A stretch of 56,444 nt of DNA from the NCBI GenBank assembly GCA_944320015.1, contig CALUFO010000015.1, positions 1 through 56,444 of the forward strand. The letters run 5' to 3'. Below, piece by piece: positions 48,539 to 56,444 of the stretch. The notes under the pieces were generated by a model. It worked only from the letters and a program-made list of their open reading frames with translations. It was not told the origin of the DNA and made no database searches. The first letter of the stretch is position 1, and each line of letters opens with the position of its first letter. The position numbers and the translations under genes are program-made. The stretch is from an uncultured Barnesiella sp. (GTDB lineage Bacteria; Bacteroidota; Bacteroidia; Bacteroidales; Barnesiellaceae).

Positions 48539-50080
48539 CTAAGCGTCACCCCAATTCTCCCGGTCGAGATTACGGTAATTCACCGCTTCGTTGATGTGCT
48601 GTACCTGTACAGTCTCGCTACCGTCCAAATCGGCAATGGTACGGGCGACTTTCAAAATACGGTCATAAGCCCGCGCCGACAGGTGGAAACGCTCCATCGC
48701 ATCTTTGAGCCGCTTGAGGCCGGCCTCGTCGGGCACGGCATATCGGTTCAACAACCGGGTTGTCATCTGAGCGTTACAATGAATCCCGGGATACTCGGCA
48801 AACCGGGCGGCTTGGATTTCACGGGCAGCCACGACTCTCCGGCGTATCGCCTCGCTCGGTTCTGCCGGGCGGGTATCGGAGATTTTCTCAAACGGGACAG
48901 GGACAATCTCTACCTGTATATCTATGCGGTCGAGCAACGGACCCGATATTTTTCCCAAATATCGTTGTATCGCTCCGGGACTACATATACACTCTTTCTC
49001 GGGGTGGTTATAATAGCCGCAGGGACAAGGGTTCATCGATGCTACCAGCATCACCCCGGCGGGATATTCTATCGAGTATTTTGCCCGGGCGATGGTTATT
49101 TTGCGGTCTTCGAGCGGCTGGCGCATCACTTCGAGTACCTGTCGAGAAAATTCGGGCAACTCATCGAGAAACAGCACGCCATTATGCGCCAACGAGATTT
49201 CACCCGGTTGAGGGAATGTACCGCCTCCTACCAACGCGACCGACGAAATCGTGTGGTGCGGCGCCCTGAAAGGGCGTTGCGACAACAGCGAACTGCCCCG
49301 TTCCATACGTCCGGCCACCGAGTGTATCTTGGTCGTTTCCAACGCTTCTTGCAAGGTGAGCGGGGGTAATATCGAAGGCAACCGCTTTGCCATCATTGAC
49401 TTCCCGGCTCCCGGAGGGCCTATCAAAATAATATTGTGCCCTCCCGCAGCAGCCACTTCAAAAGCCCGTTTCACGCTCTCTTGCCCTTTTACATCGCTAA
49501 AATCAAGGTCGAAGTGGGTATATTCCTTGAAAAATTCGGCACGGGTATCGATTACGGTCGGTTCCAATTCAACCTCGCCATTGAGGAAGCGTATCACCTC
49601 TGTAATATTCTCTACCCCATACACATCGAGGTTATTCACGACTGCCGCCTCACGCACATTGGCTTTGGGGATAATCAACCCTTTGAAACCCTCTTCCCGA
49701 GCCTTGATGGCTATGGGCAAAGCTCCCTTGATGGGGAGAATCGTACCATCGAGCGACAACTCCCCCATGAGCATATAATCGTTTAATTTTTCATCTTTGA
49801 TTTTTTCGTCGCTGGCCAAAATTCCTATCGCCAAAGGCAAATCGTATGAAGAGCCCTCTTTGCGAATATCGGCCGGCGACATATTCACGATTACCTGCCT
49901 CCTCGGGAATTTATATCCGTTATGCTCCACCGCCGAGAGTATTCGTTCGTGGCTCTCCTTCACAGCGGCATCGGGCAGCCCCACCATTAAGAAGCGTATC
50001 CCCTGCGAACAGTTGACTTCAATGGTCACGACAATGGCCTCAATCCCTTGAACGGCAGCTCCGAAAACTTTTACCAGCAT
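48539..50080 (-). CDS. comM: YifB/ComM-family Mg-chelatase-like AAA+ ATPase
   Basis: 513 residues. An N-terminal Lon-protease-like domain (about 1-165) is followed by a magnesium-chelatase-type AAA+ core with Walker A GPPGAGKS at about 220-227 and LFLDELPEF as Walker B, and a C-terminal helical lid ending SETVQVQHINEAVNYRNLDR. The relative ComM is a helicase that drives branch migration during natural transformation; in Bacteroidota the protein is widespread and its role is less clear. It follows the thioredoxin-fold lipoprotein gene by 24 bases. Confidence 0.93.
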   Translation of the reverse strand: MLVKVFGAAVQGIEAIVVTIEVNCSQGIRFLMVGLPDAAVKESHERILSAVEHNGYKFPRRQVIVNMSPADIRKEGSSYDLPLAIGILASDEKIKDEKLNDYMLMGELSLDGTILPIKGALPIAIKAREEGFKGLIIPKANVREAAVVNNLDVYGVENITEVIRFLNGEVELEPTVIDTRAEFFKEYTHFDLDFSDVKGQESVKRAFEVAAAGGHNIILIGPPGAGKSMMAKRLPSILPPLTLQEALETTKIHSVAGRMERGSSLLSQRPFRAPHHTISSVALVGGGTFPQPGEISLAHNGVLFLDELPEFSRQVLEVMRQPLEDRKITIARAKYSIEYPAGVMLVASMNPCPCGYYNHPEKECICSPGAIQRYLGKISGPLLDRIDIQVEIVPVPFEKISDTRPAEPSEAIRRRVVAAREIQAARFAEYPGIHCNAQMTTRLLNRYAVPDEAGLKRLKDAMERFHLSARAYDRILKVARTIADLDGSETVQVQHINEAVNYRNLDRENWGDA

Positions 50081-50104
50081 AGTATCAGATTTTTAACAAA
50101 CAAT

Positions 50105-51181
50105 TTATGGCTCTATCACACGTTCTATGGAAGCCCTCAACGAATCGGGCAAAACGCCCCGCGCCACCACTCTTCCCGTCGAATCGGCTACCAACAAATG
50201 GGGCAGTGAATGTATATGAAGGCGCTTTACTCCCGAATGGAGATAACCGTTTTTGAGCCAGCGTTGTTCCCAACGAATAGTCGAATCGGATTCCACCCGG
50301 TGCCGCCATACGGCACTGTCGCGATCAAGCGAGATAGAAACTACCTGTAATCCCAACGTGTCGTAACGGTCGGTTATCTCTTGCAAAAAGCCATTGAATT
50401 TATCGGTGCCAAACGTTTCGGCCGCCCAAAAACAGAGTACAGTGGCCTTTGATTCGTCGGGGCTCAGAACTTCGATCGTATCGGCCAACGTGTGCAGGGA
50501 GAAACGGGGCAGCACCGTGTCGCTCTGTTGTTCGATTTTGTCACGTCTATATTCGGCCAAAGTAATCGCCCACGGCTCCGAAAGGAGCGATTGGTCCAAC
50601 AATTGAATCAACGAATCGCAATAAGACTCATCGGCCTCGCCTATCAGATAGCTGTCGAGCAGTATCACACTCACCGGCGAATCCTTGTGTTTCCCCACAT
50701 AGGTGGCCACCACCCCGCGCAACTCGTCATTCAGTTGTTCATATCGCCGGGTTCTCCACCCCGAAGCCGAGGTATTCCGCTCGGACAACCAAGTTTGCAA
50801 CAACTCTTTATGCTCTTGATTGAACTTAAACAAGTCCTTGTTCAAGGAGCTACCCTTCACTTTCAATCCAAACGGGTCTTGCCCGTCGCCCGATAGCTCT
50901 ATGCGGTCGCCATCTTGCACATATATCCGAGTAAACGGTGTCTTGTCGAAATAGTAAAATTGTATAGGTATCAGTGTCGACGACGAATTTTTGAGCGTGA
51001 TAAATCCATTTTGCGGGCGCAGCGTGTCGACGACAATCCCGTGGTCGAGACTATACACGGCATACAACGGCCGGCCGCCCAAATTATTGATAGTCCCTTC
51101 TATCACAAATTCGTTATCCTTGCCGCCGCAACCCGACAACAACAAGGCAAAAAAACAGAGTATCGCTCCCGCTTTGTTCAT
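50105..51181 (-). CDS. DUF4369/TlpA-like lipoprotein, thioredoxin fold without cysteines
   Basis: 358 residues. Lipoprotein signal (LLLSGC, Cys18). Residues about 24-115 fit DUF4369 (FVIEGTINNLGGRPLYAVYSLD...). Residues about 225-355 fit the thioredoxin/AhpC-TSA fold. At the active site, where relatives read WAxWCxxC, this protein reads WAAETFGT (252-259); both redox cysteines are threonine. Cys250 lies just before the site but cannot replace the pair. It cannot act as a normal disulfide oxidoreductase; a binding or scaffold role is possible. The divergent promoter region to the phospholipase gene holds its promoter at 51204-51234. Followed by comM after 24 bases. Confidence 0.8.
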   Translation of the reverse strand: MNKAGAILCFFALLLSGCGGKDNEFVIEGTINNLGGRPLYAVYSLDHGIVVDTLRPQNGFITLKNSSSTLIPIQFYYFDKTPFTRIYVQDGDRIELSGDGQDPFGLKVKGSSLNKDLFKFNQEHKELLQTWLSERNTSASGWRTRRYEQLNDELRGVVATYVGKHKDSPVSVILLDSYLIGEADESYCDSLIQLLDQSLLSEPWAITLAEYRRDKIEQQSDTVLPRFSLHTLADTIEVLSPDESKATVLCFWAAETFGTDKFNGFLQEITDRYDTLGLQVVSISLDRDSAVWRHRVESDSTIRWEQRWLKNGYLHSGVKRLHIHSLPHLLVADSTGRVVARGVLPDSLRASIERVIEP

Positions 51182-51203
51182 GTGAATTGGTTTTCTGTTC
51201 TTG

Positions 51204-51234
51204 CAAATGTACTCGATTTACAGGAGAAGCCCAA
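51204..51234 (-). promoter_or_regulatory. Promoter of the thioredoxin-fold lipoprotein-comM pair
   Basis: On the minus strand: TTG (51232-51234), exactly 20 bases, TACATTTG (51204-51211). Confidence 0.75.
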
Positions 51235-51404
51235 CTTTATCCCCACAAAACCCGCTATAAATATCGCAACACCCGAAAAAAAGACGAAAAAGAACGGCTT
51301 TTTTATGGCTGTTTCCACCACAAGTTCTTATATATTTGTAAAATATCGGGAAATGTCTTAGCAAAAAGCTCCGACGAAAATGTCTTTCTGCTTTCGACTT
51401 TCAC

Positions 51405-51412
51405 TATATTTG
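51405..51412 (+). promoter_or_regulatory. -7 element of the phospholipase gene
   Basis: TATATTTG, 16 bases before the ATG at 51429. A TTTCTG about 16 bases upstream is only a weak -33 candidate. Confidence 0.5.
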
Positions 51413-51428
51413 CAAAAACAAGCCTTCT

Positions 51429-52259
51429 ATGAAACGTCTCGCGATTCTTCTCCCGGTTCTCCTCCTAACTATCGCAGCCAACGCCCAGATACGCAGCGAC
51501 GTCCCCAAATATAACCCCGACAGCGTGCGCGCCGAATTGGATAAAAGGCCTTACTTTTCTCTCTTCAAAGACAACTATTTCATCGGGGGTACCACCATCG
51601 GGGGCAAACCTACCGGACAAAACTCCGACGTGAAGTTTCAATTGAGTATCAGCCAACGGCTCACCAAGAGCAAACTGCCTTTCGACACCTACCTGTTCAT
51701 CACTTATACGCAAAAAGCCTTTTGGAATGTATTCCAAAAATCGCTTCCCATGTATGACCTCAACTACAATCCCGGCATAGGATTGACACACCCGGTCATC
51801 TATCACGACCGTTTCATCGGACAAGTTACCCTCCTCATCGAGCATGAATCGAACGGGCAAGATAGTATTTGGTCCCGCAGTTGGAACAGAGTCTCCCTCA
51901 TGGGAGCGCTCGCCTTCGACCGCAACGTAGAGTTCCAATTCAAAACATGGATTCCTATCATCGACAGCGGCAACAACCGCGACATACTCAAATACTATGG
52001 CATTTTTCAACTGGCCGGCAGCTACCTAAGCGACAACCGCCGTTTCGGAGGCTCGATTATCCTTACCAAACGCAGCGGCTGGAACCTCAATTTCAACACC
52101 GTCGTCGAATTGTTCGTCAGGCTCTTCAAAAACGAAAACCAATATCTATTCCTGCAATACTACAACGGCTATGGCGAAGGTCTGCTCGACTACAACAAAT
52201 TCCACTCCCGCCTGCGCATCGGGTTTGTCATTAAACCGCAGAATTTCAGCAACTTCTGA
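51429..52259 (+). CDS. pldA: Outer-membrane phospholipase A (OMPLA family)
   Basis: Outer-membrane barrel that hydrolyses phospholipids in the outer leaflet and so guards asymmetry. 276 residues with a signal peptide ending ANAQ. The catalytic triad is intact: His139 and Ser141 in EHESNG, with Asn153 twelve residues later, the same spacing as E. coli His142/Ser144/Asn156. The rest is amphipathic beta strands, ending FVIKPQNFSNF. Calcium-dependent dimerisation is known for the family. Monocistronic, convergent with metK. Confidence 0.92.
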   Translation: MKRLAILLPVLLLTIAANAQIRSDVPKYNPDSVRAELDKRPYFSLFKDNYFIGGTTIGGKPTGQNSDVKFQLSISQRLTKSKLPFDTYLFITYTQKAFWNVFQKSLPMYDLNYNPGIGLTHPVIYHDRFIGQVTLLIEHESNGQDSIWSRSWNRVSLMGALAFDRNVEFQFKTWIPIIDSGNNRDILKYYGIFQLAGSYLSDNRRFGGSIILTKRSGWNLNFNTVVELFVRLFKNENQYLFLQYYNGYGEGLLDYNKFHSRLRIGFVIKPQNFSNF

Positions 52260-52272
52260 TTAATAAAAGTTT

Positions 52273-52304
52273 CTCCCCTATGCCACTATCGTGATACAGG
52301 GGAG
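52273..52304 (-). terminator. Probable terminator after metK
   Basis: CTCCCCT / AGGGGAG stem with an inner CAC/GTG pair, followed on the minus strand by AAACTTTTATTAAT. It lies in the 145-base gap between the convergent pldA and metK genes; I see nothing else there. Confidence 0.4.
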
Positions 52305-52404
52305 GAATATAGGTACATTTGAATTCCCATCTGTGCGGCGAAGCCACATAAGAGAGGCTTCACACAGCGACAGAAAGGTTGAAAATCATATTCATCGGGG
52401 AGAG

Positions 52405-53727
52405 TCAACCGAGATTAAAGGCTTTCTTCACTACATCTACATAGTCGAGTTTCTCCCAAGTGAACAACTCCACCTCACGCACGACCGGCTCGGTGTTGTA
52501 GTGCGACGTGAAAGTCTTGACCACGGTCTGCGGTTTACGTCCCATGTGGCCATAGGCGGCCGTCTCCTCATAAATGGGATTGCGCAACTTCAACCGCTCC
52601 TCGATGGCTTTGGGGCGCATATCGAAAATCTCGCCCACCCGGCTGGCAATCTCGGCATCGCTCATCGGCACATGCGATTTACCGTATGTATTTACATAGA
52701 TACTCACCGGCTCGGCCACGCCAATGGCATACGACACCTGCACCAGAATCTCGTCCGACACACCGGCGGCAACCAAGTTCTTGGCAATATGCCGGGCGGC
52801 ATATGCCGCCGAACGGTCGACCTTCGAAGGATCCTTGCCCGAGAAAGCTCCTCCGCCGTGACCACCTTTGCCCCCATAAGTGTCGACAATGATTTTACGG
52901 CCGGTCAACCCGGTGTCGCCATGAGGCCCGCCAATGACAAACTTGCCCGTGGGATTCACCAGCAGCACGAGCCGGTCATCGAAAAGAGCCTGCACCCGCT
53001 CGGGCAATTGGGCAATAACCCGGGGCAGCAATACATTTTTCACATCGTTATAGATTGTCTGCAACATTTCCCGGTCGGCAGCGTCTTGCGCCTCGGGCGA
53101 GTCGTCGACCGGTGTCACAAACTCGTCGTGCTGGGTCGACAGCACAATCGTGTGAACCCGCACAGGTTCGTTCTGCTCGTTGTATTCGATAGTCACTTGT
53201 GACTTGGAATCGGGACGCAGGTACGACGTCACACGGCCTTTGCGCAAATAGGTCATGGCCGAAGCCTCGCGGCGAATGGCCGCCAACTCGGTAAGCAACA
53301 GGTGCGACAGATCGAGCGAAAGCGGCATGTAGTTGTCGGTCTCATTGCAGGCATAACCAAACATCATACCTTGGTCGCCGGCTCCCTGCTCCATAGCATC
53401 GGCTCGCTCCACACCTCGATTAATATCGGCCGACTGCTCGTGTATCGCAGAGAAAACGCCGCACGAGTCGGCATCGAATTTATACGAACTTTTATTATAT
53501 CCGATACGATGAATCACACGACGGGTAACCTCCATCAAATCGACATAGGCATTCGATTTAACCTCGCCCGCCAAAACGACCTGCCCGGTCGTCACAAGGG
53601 TTTCGCAAGCAACTTTCGAGTTGGGGTCATACGCCAGAAACTCGTCAAGCAAAGCGTCCGAAATTTGATCGGCCACTTTATCGGGGTGTCCTTCCGACAC
53701 CGATTCCGAGGTAAACAAATAGTTCAT
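52405..53727 (-). CDS. metK: S-adenosylmethionine synthase
   Basis: Makes S-adenosylmethionine from methionine and ATP. 440 residues, longer than E. coli MetK (384) but usual for Bacteroidales, which have extra loops. Landmarks: [15 protein letters not shown] near 11-25, [16 protein letters not shown] at 115-130 and [22 protein letters not shown] near 285-305, all binding ATP, methionine or metal. Its long leader (about 178 bases from the promoter at 53912-53943) contains a candidate SAM-binding aptamer, which would give product feedback. Monocistronic, with a probable terminator downstream. Confidence 0.96.
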   Translation of the reverse strand: MNYLFTSESVSEGHPDKVADQISDALLDEFLAYDPNSKVACETLVTTGQVVLAGEVKSNAYVDLMEVTRRVIHRIGYNKSSYKFDADSCGVFSAIHEQSADINRGVERADAMEQGAGDQGMMFGYACNETDNYMPLSLDLSHLLLTELAAIRREASAMTYLRKGRVTSYLRPDSKSQVTIEYNEQNEPVRVHTIVLSTQHDEFVTPVDDSPEAQDAADREMLQTIYNDVKNVLLPRVIAQLPERVQALFDDRLVLLVNPTGKFVIGGPHGDTGLTGRKIIVDTYGGKGGHGGGAFSGKDPSKVDRSAAYAARHIAKNLVAAGVSDEILVQVSYAIGVAEPVSIYVNTYGKSHVPMSDAEIASRVGEIFDMRPKAIEERLKLRNPIYEETAAYGHMGRKPQTVVKTFTSHYNTEPVVREVELFTWEKLDYVDVVKKAFNLG

Positions 53728-53789
53728 GGTTTCTCTCTTGAATAAATAATAAACACTTCTTTTTCAAGGAAGAAAGACTGCAATTTCCA

Positions 53790-53797
53790 CAAAAGTA
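53790..53797 (-). promoter_or_regulatory. Possible second -7 element for metK
   Basis: TACTTTTG on the minus strand, 62 bases before the metK ATG and downstream of the aptamer candidate. No -33 TTG at a fitting distance. If used, it would bypass the aptamer. Confidence 0.3.
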
Positions 53798-53841
53798 AAA
53801 ATGATTTTCGATAAAGCCGGCCGGGCGGTGAAAGCCCTGTA

Positions 53842-53895
53842 ACGCAGTTTTAGCATTTTTTTTCGTGGTTGCAAGCAGCCAAATCCTTCCACAGT
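53842..53895 (-). promoter_or_regulatory. Candidate SAM-II/SAM-V-like riboswitch upstream of metK
   Basis: Read on the minus strand: helix strand TGTGG (53889-53893), then a 20-base loop with GATTT (53881-53885) and CTTGCAA, then the second helix strand CCACG (53864-53868), an A-run, then TGCTAAAA (core GCTAAAA at 53848-53854). This is the order of conserved elements in the SAM-II/SAM-V pseudoknot core: P1, GAUUU, UUGC, P1', A-rich, GCUAAA. It starts about ten bases after the predicted transcription start and precedes a SAM-synthesis gene. I could not draw all of the second pseudoknot helix by eye, so the class is uncertain. Confidence 0.6.
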
Positions 53896-53911
53896 TTTTG
53901 CAATTGCGCAG

Positions 53912-53943
53912 CAAAGATAATACACGCCATGTGCAAAAACAAA
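53912..53943 (-). promoter_or_regulatory. Main promoter of metK
   Basis: On the minus strand: TTTG (53940-53943), 20 bases, TATCTTTG (53912-53919). It predicts a leader of about 178 bases that begins just before the aptamer candidate. Confidence 0.7.
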
Positions 53944-54020
53944 TTTTTATGAACAATTTCCGTCCCATTGGGAAAGGCAGAAGTTTACCACAACGGAGAG
54001 CCTCCTCCCCGCCCCGGCGA

Positions 54021-54497
54021 TCACCGCTCCTTCAACCCGGCCAATATCTCGGTAGCTGTCTTGCCCAACACAGGGTGCACCCACTGCGGAGCAATCTCGG
54101 CAAGCGGCTCCATGACAAAAGTGCGTTTGTGCATATAGGGGTGAGGCAATACCAATACATAGGTATCGAGTATCAACCCGTCGTAATCGAGCAAGTCAAT
54201 ATCGATGAGCCGGTCGACATACGTCCCGTCACCCCTGCGGTGTTTTTTACTTCCCAACTCCCGCTCGATGACTTGCACGATATTCAAAACCTCCTCGGGC
54301 GACAATTCGGTATCGACCGCCACCGCCGCATTACAAAAGGTGTGTACCGACTGGTATCCCCACGGAATCGTTTTATAAAACGACGACACGGCAACAACCG
54401 CTCCCACCCGCTCGCCTATCCGGGCGATAGCCTTTTTAATAATCTGCTCTTTATTCCCTAAATTCGAGCCTAAGCCCAAATACACTCGCTTCCCCAT
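54021..54497 (-). CDS. folK: 2-amino-4-hydroxy-6-hydroxymethyldihydropteridine diphosphokinase
   Basis: Transfers pyrophosphate from ATP to hydroxymethyl-dihydropterin, the step before dihydropteroate synthase in folate synthesis. 158 residues, the usual single-domain length. Landmarks: VYLGLGSNLGNKEQ at the N-terminus, SSFYKTIPWGY near 39-49, and the signature RRGDGTYVDRLIDIDLLDYDG near 82-102, followed by LPHPYMHKRTFVMEPLAEIAP. Monocistronic. Two TTTTGCAAAA palindromes lie upstream at 54555-54568 and 54608-54623. Confidence 0.96.
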   Translation of the reverse strand: MGKRVYLGLGSNLGNKEQIIKKAIARIGERVGAVVAVSSFYKTIPWGYQSVHTFCNAAVAVDTELSPEEVLNIVQVIERELGSKKHRRGDGTYVDRLIDIDLLDYDGLILDTYVLVLPHPYMHKRTFVMEPLAEIAPQWVHPVLGKTATEILAGLKER

Positions 54498-54794
54498 TGT
54501 TTTTTCTCTTTTTGCGCTACTAAGATAACAAAAAGGGCGGTTTTTACAAAAAACATTTTTGCAAAAATCTACTTATTCAACTTAATAAAAAAGGCTGTTA
54601 TCTCCATTGGTTTTGCAAAACCATGTTTCGTGGAAAAACCTATTTTATCCTCCTAAAACCACAAGCCCCAATAACACACGACACAAGCACCGGGAAATAA
54701 TCCCCAAGACAATGCGAAGGGGTCACCCCGAAGCCCGGGATAACCCCTTCGGCGGCAATTGCCACCAAGTGTCTGTCGAGCGTCGGAGACTCGA
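54498..54794. other. 297-base region between folK and the GHL10 gene
   Basis: No convincing gene. It holds two palindromes sharing the core TTTTGCAAAA, ATTTTTGCAAAAAT (54555-54568) and TGGTTTTGCAAAACCA (54608-54623), centred 54 bases apart. A 9-bp hairpin CGAAGGGGT / ACCCCTTCG at 54715-54751 could be a weak terminator for the gene at 54795 (no long T-run). A 258-base open frame from 54607 overlaps the GHL10 coding end and looks spurious. Confidence 0.6.
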
Positions 54795-56288
54795 TTATAA
54801 CTTCACTTTCTTTGTTTTTCCTTTGCTCTCGTTGTGCATGCGGTCGACAGCCGTCACCACATAAACATATTCGCGGGTTCCCTTCTTATAAGGAAGCAAA
54901 CATTTCGTGTCGCGGGTCACCGTTACCAAATGAGAAGTATCGTAAAGGCTGATTTCCTCTTCCGGGTCGAATCGATAGACACAGAAATAGATTTGTTTCT
55001 GCATCTCGTCTTTGGTATTCCGCCGTTTCCATTGCAATTCATACCCTTCGGGAGTCCATTTGGCCTTCAATCCCTTCACCTCGTCGGGAGCCTCGCTATC
55101 GATAAAGGTATAGGCCGGAATAAGCGCAGGCACGGCATGATAATAGTCGGTCAATTCATCGGCAATACCTTTATAGTTCCCGAGAAGCAAATAACCCGGC
55201 CAAAAACAGTTGCCCCCCACGTTATCGAGGTAGCGGCTCAACTGCATTTTATGATTGAGTTGGGTATAGATGGGGTTCACATCGGTAGCGTTCATGGTGC
55301 GTGCCACATCTTGCCCGATATAAAGGTGCCGACCATTGGCATGATTGTTCCACCAATAAATGAGGGTTTCGACACAGGCCGCCTTGTGGCCTATCTCCCA
55401 ATAAAGTTGCGGCAACATATAGTCCACCCAACCCTCACGAGTCCACAACAAAACATCGGCATAGAGTTGGTCGTAATTTTGCAGGCCATTGGTGGCGCTG
55501 CCGTCGGGGTCGCTCTTTTGGTTGCGATAGATGCCAAACGGGCTAATTCCGAAACGCACCCACGGTTTGCGAGCTTTGATAATCCCGTTCAACTCTTTAA
55601 TGAGCAAATTCACATTCTCACGGCGCCAATCGCCTCGTTCCATGCCGTTGCCGTAGCGGGCATAGCTCTCGTCGTCGGGGAACTCACTCTCGGCAATGGG
55701 ATAAGGGTAAAAATAATCGTCCATGTGAATGGCATCGACATCGTAACGAGTGACAATATCGTCGACTACCTTGCCGATAAACTGGCGACACTCGGGCAAT
55801 CCCGGGTCGAAATAGAGTTGCTTGCCATACTGCACAAACCACTCGGGGTGTTTGTGATAGATATGCGAAGGCGCCCACTTCTCCTCGGCATTGCCTACCC
55901 GATAGGGATTGAGCCATGCGTGCAACTCCATATTACGGGCATGGCACTGCTCGATCATATACTGCAACGGATCCCACAACGGATTGGGAGCCACACCTTG
56001 CTCACCGGTAAAATACTTGCTCCACGGTTCCAAATCGGATTGGTAAAACGCATCGGCCGTAGGACGCACTTGAAAAATCACCGCATTGATTCCCATACGG
56101 TGCAAACTATCCAACATTTGGTCGAAGTAGGCTTGCATCGTGGCTTTATCCATCTCACGGTACCGGCCTTGCCCTACCGTATGAATCCACGCTCCTCGAA
56201 ACTCCCGCTTGGGATGCTCGGCTGCCAGCGAAAGCTCTCCGCCCAGACAAAAAAGCAAAAATAACGATAAATAAATTTTAAGTTTCAT
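54795..56288 (-). CDS. GHL10-type (DUF187) glycosyl hydrolase-like exported protein
   Basis: 497 residues from the ATG at 56288, which gives a clean signal peptide (KIYLSLFLLFCLGGELSLA); a start 36 bases upstream would overlap the promoter. The body is a TIM-barrel of the GHL10 family: EFRGAWIHTV near 30, INAVIFQVRPTADAFYQS near 70-90, LHAWLNPYRV, VDAIHMDDYFYPYP near 205 and GISPFGIYRN. The last ~100 residues form a fibronectin-type-III-like domain (LKAKWTPEGYELQWKR, YVVTAVDRMHNES). The family is related to GH10-like enzymes with uncertain substrates, possibly peptidoglycan or plant/host glycans. Promoter at 56311-56340. Confidence 0.9.
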   Translation of the reverse strand: MKLKIYLSLFLLFCLGGELSLAAEHPKREFRGAWIHTVGQGRYREMDKATMQAYFDQMLDSLHRMGINAVIFQVRPTADAFYQSDLEPWSKYFTGEQGVAPNPLWDPLQYMIEQCHARNMELHAWLNPYRVGNAEEKWAPSHIYHKHPEWFVQYGKQLYFDPGLPECRQFIGKVVDDIVTRYDVDAIHMDDYFYPYPIAESEFPDDESYARYGNGMERGDWRRENVNLLIKELNGIIKARKPWVRFGISPFGIYRNQKSDPDGSATNGLQNYDQLYADVLLWTREGWVDYMLPQLYWEIGHKAACVETLIYWWNNHANGRHLYIGQDVARTMNATDVNPIYTQLNHKMQLSRYLDNVGGNCFWPGYLLLGNYKGIADELTDYYHAVPALIPAYTFIDSEAPDEVKGLKAKWTPEGYELQWKRRNTKDEMQKQIYFCVYRFDPEEEISLYDTSHLVTVTRDTKCLLPYKKGTREYVYVVTAVDRMHNESKGKTKKVKL

Positions 56289-56310
56289 TGTATTGATTTT
56301 ATTTCCGAAA

Positions 56311-56340
56311 CAAAGATAGTACAACTGCGTGAAAAAACAA
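56311..56340 (-). promoter_or_regulatory. Promoter of the GHL10 gene
   Basis: On the minus strand: TTG (56338-56340), 19 bases, TATCTTTG (56311-56318), 23 bases before the ATG at 56288. Confidence 0.7.
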
Positions 56341-56393
56341 GTTTATCCATTTAAAGGTTACCGATTTGTCACGGCTCTTTCATTTAAGAAAGC

Positions 56394-56444
56394 ATGGAAG
56401 TTACAAGAGCGCTGTTATTTTATAGCGAATACGAGCATGGTTGG
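56394..56444 (+). CDS. Possible start of a gene cut by the window end
   Basis: An ATG at 56394 opens a frame (MEVTRALLFYSEYEHGW) with no stop before the edge. A CTTTC/GAAAG repeat precedes it. Only 17 codons are visible and I see no strong ribosome-binding site or promoter, so this may be chance. Confidence 0.2.
   Translation, partial: MEVTRALLFYSEYEHGW

Noticed and set aside
54834-56264. 476-codon plus-strand frame opposite the GHL10 gene
   Set aside because: Antisense to a recognisable exported TIM-barrel protein; no domain seen.

Overview
The window comes from a member of the Bacteroidales (Bacteroidota), probably a gut or oral anaerobe of the Barnesiella/Coprobacter/Porphyromonadaceae-like group. 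Three things point there. Almost every gene start is preceded by the Bacteroidota-type promoter TTG-N19-23-TAnnTTTG. SecD and SecF are fused. Two proteins end in type IX secretion (T9SS) sorting domains, and the window also carries DUF4369, DUF3108, DUF5009 and GHL10-type proteins. The genus cannot be fixed by eye. Most of the window is ordinary chromosomal backbone. I see no insertion sequence, phage, CRISPR array, rRNA or replication origin.

Layout, left to right. 0-10 kb: asd; a CPA2 antiporter with a universal-stress-like tail; HU; a co-directional run of two overlapping rhomboids, a membrane-anchored EEP hydrolase and an M3 peptidase; then an acyltransferase-3 protein. 10-21 kb: parE-coaD-ctp (S41 protease) operon on the minus strand, rnr, a second antiporter paralogue, a small membrane protein and gyrB. 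21-26.4 kb: a TM2 protein, two identical tRNA-Glu genes flanking rpsT, recO, tRNA-Arg(CCT) and secDF. 26.4-34 kb: a 450-bp gene-free stretch with a perfect hairpin, a 1040-residue T9SS cargo, a surface lipoprotein, a DUF3108 protein and a WYL regulator. 34-45 kb: topA, then a tight four-gene unit mutS - U32 peptidase - large TPR protein - outer-membrane barrel. 45-47.2 kb: a visibly AT-rich pair (CotH-kinase protein and a tiny T9SS-tagged protein). 47-56 kb: a DUF5009 membrane acyltransferase, ComM/YifB ATPase, a thioredoxin-fold lipoprotein without its cysteines, an outer-membrane phospholipase A, metK with a candidate SAM-binding leader, folK and a GHL10 glycosyl hydrolase-like protein.

Functionally the window mixes genome maintenance (gyrB, parE, topA, mutS, recO, HU, ComM) with envelope biogenesis and surface export (SecDF, T9SS cargo, rhomboids, TPR/barrel pair, phospholipase). 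The most notable signals are: (1) a SAM-II/SAM-V-like aptamer core just downstream of the best metK promoter; (2) the TPR plus plug-less barrel pair tied to mutS and a U32 gene, of unknown role; (3) two antiporter paralogues, one of which has lost a membrane aspartate kept by the other; (4) the AT-rich CotH/T9SS mini-locus; and (5) an attenuator-like hairpin ahead of tRNA-Glu-rpsT-tRNA-Glu.
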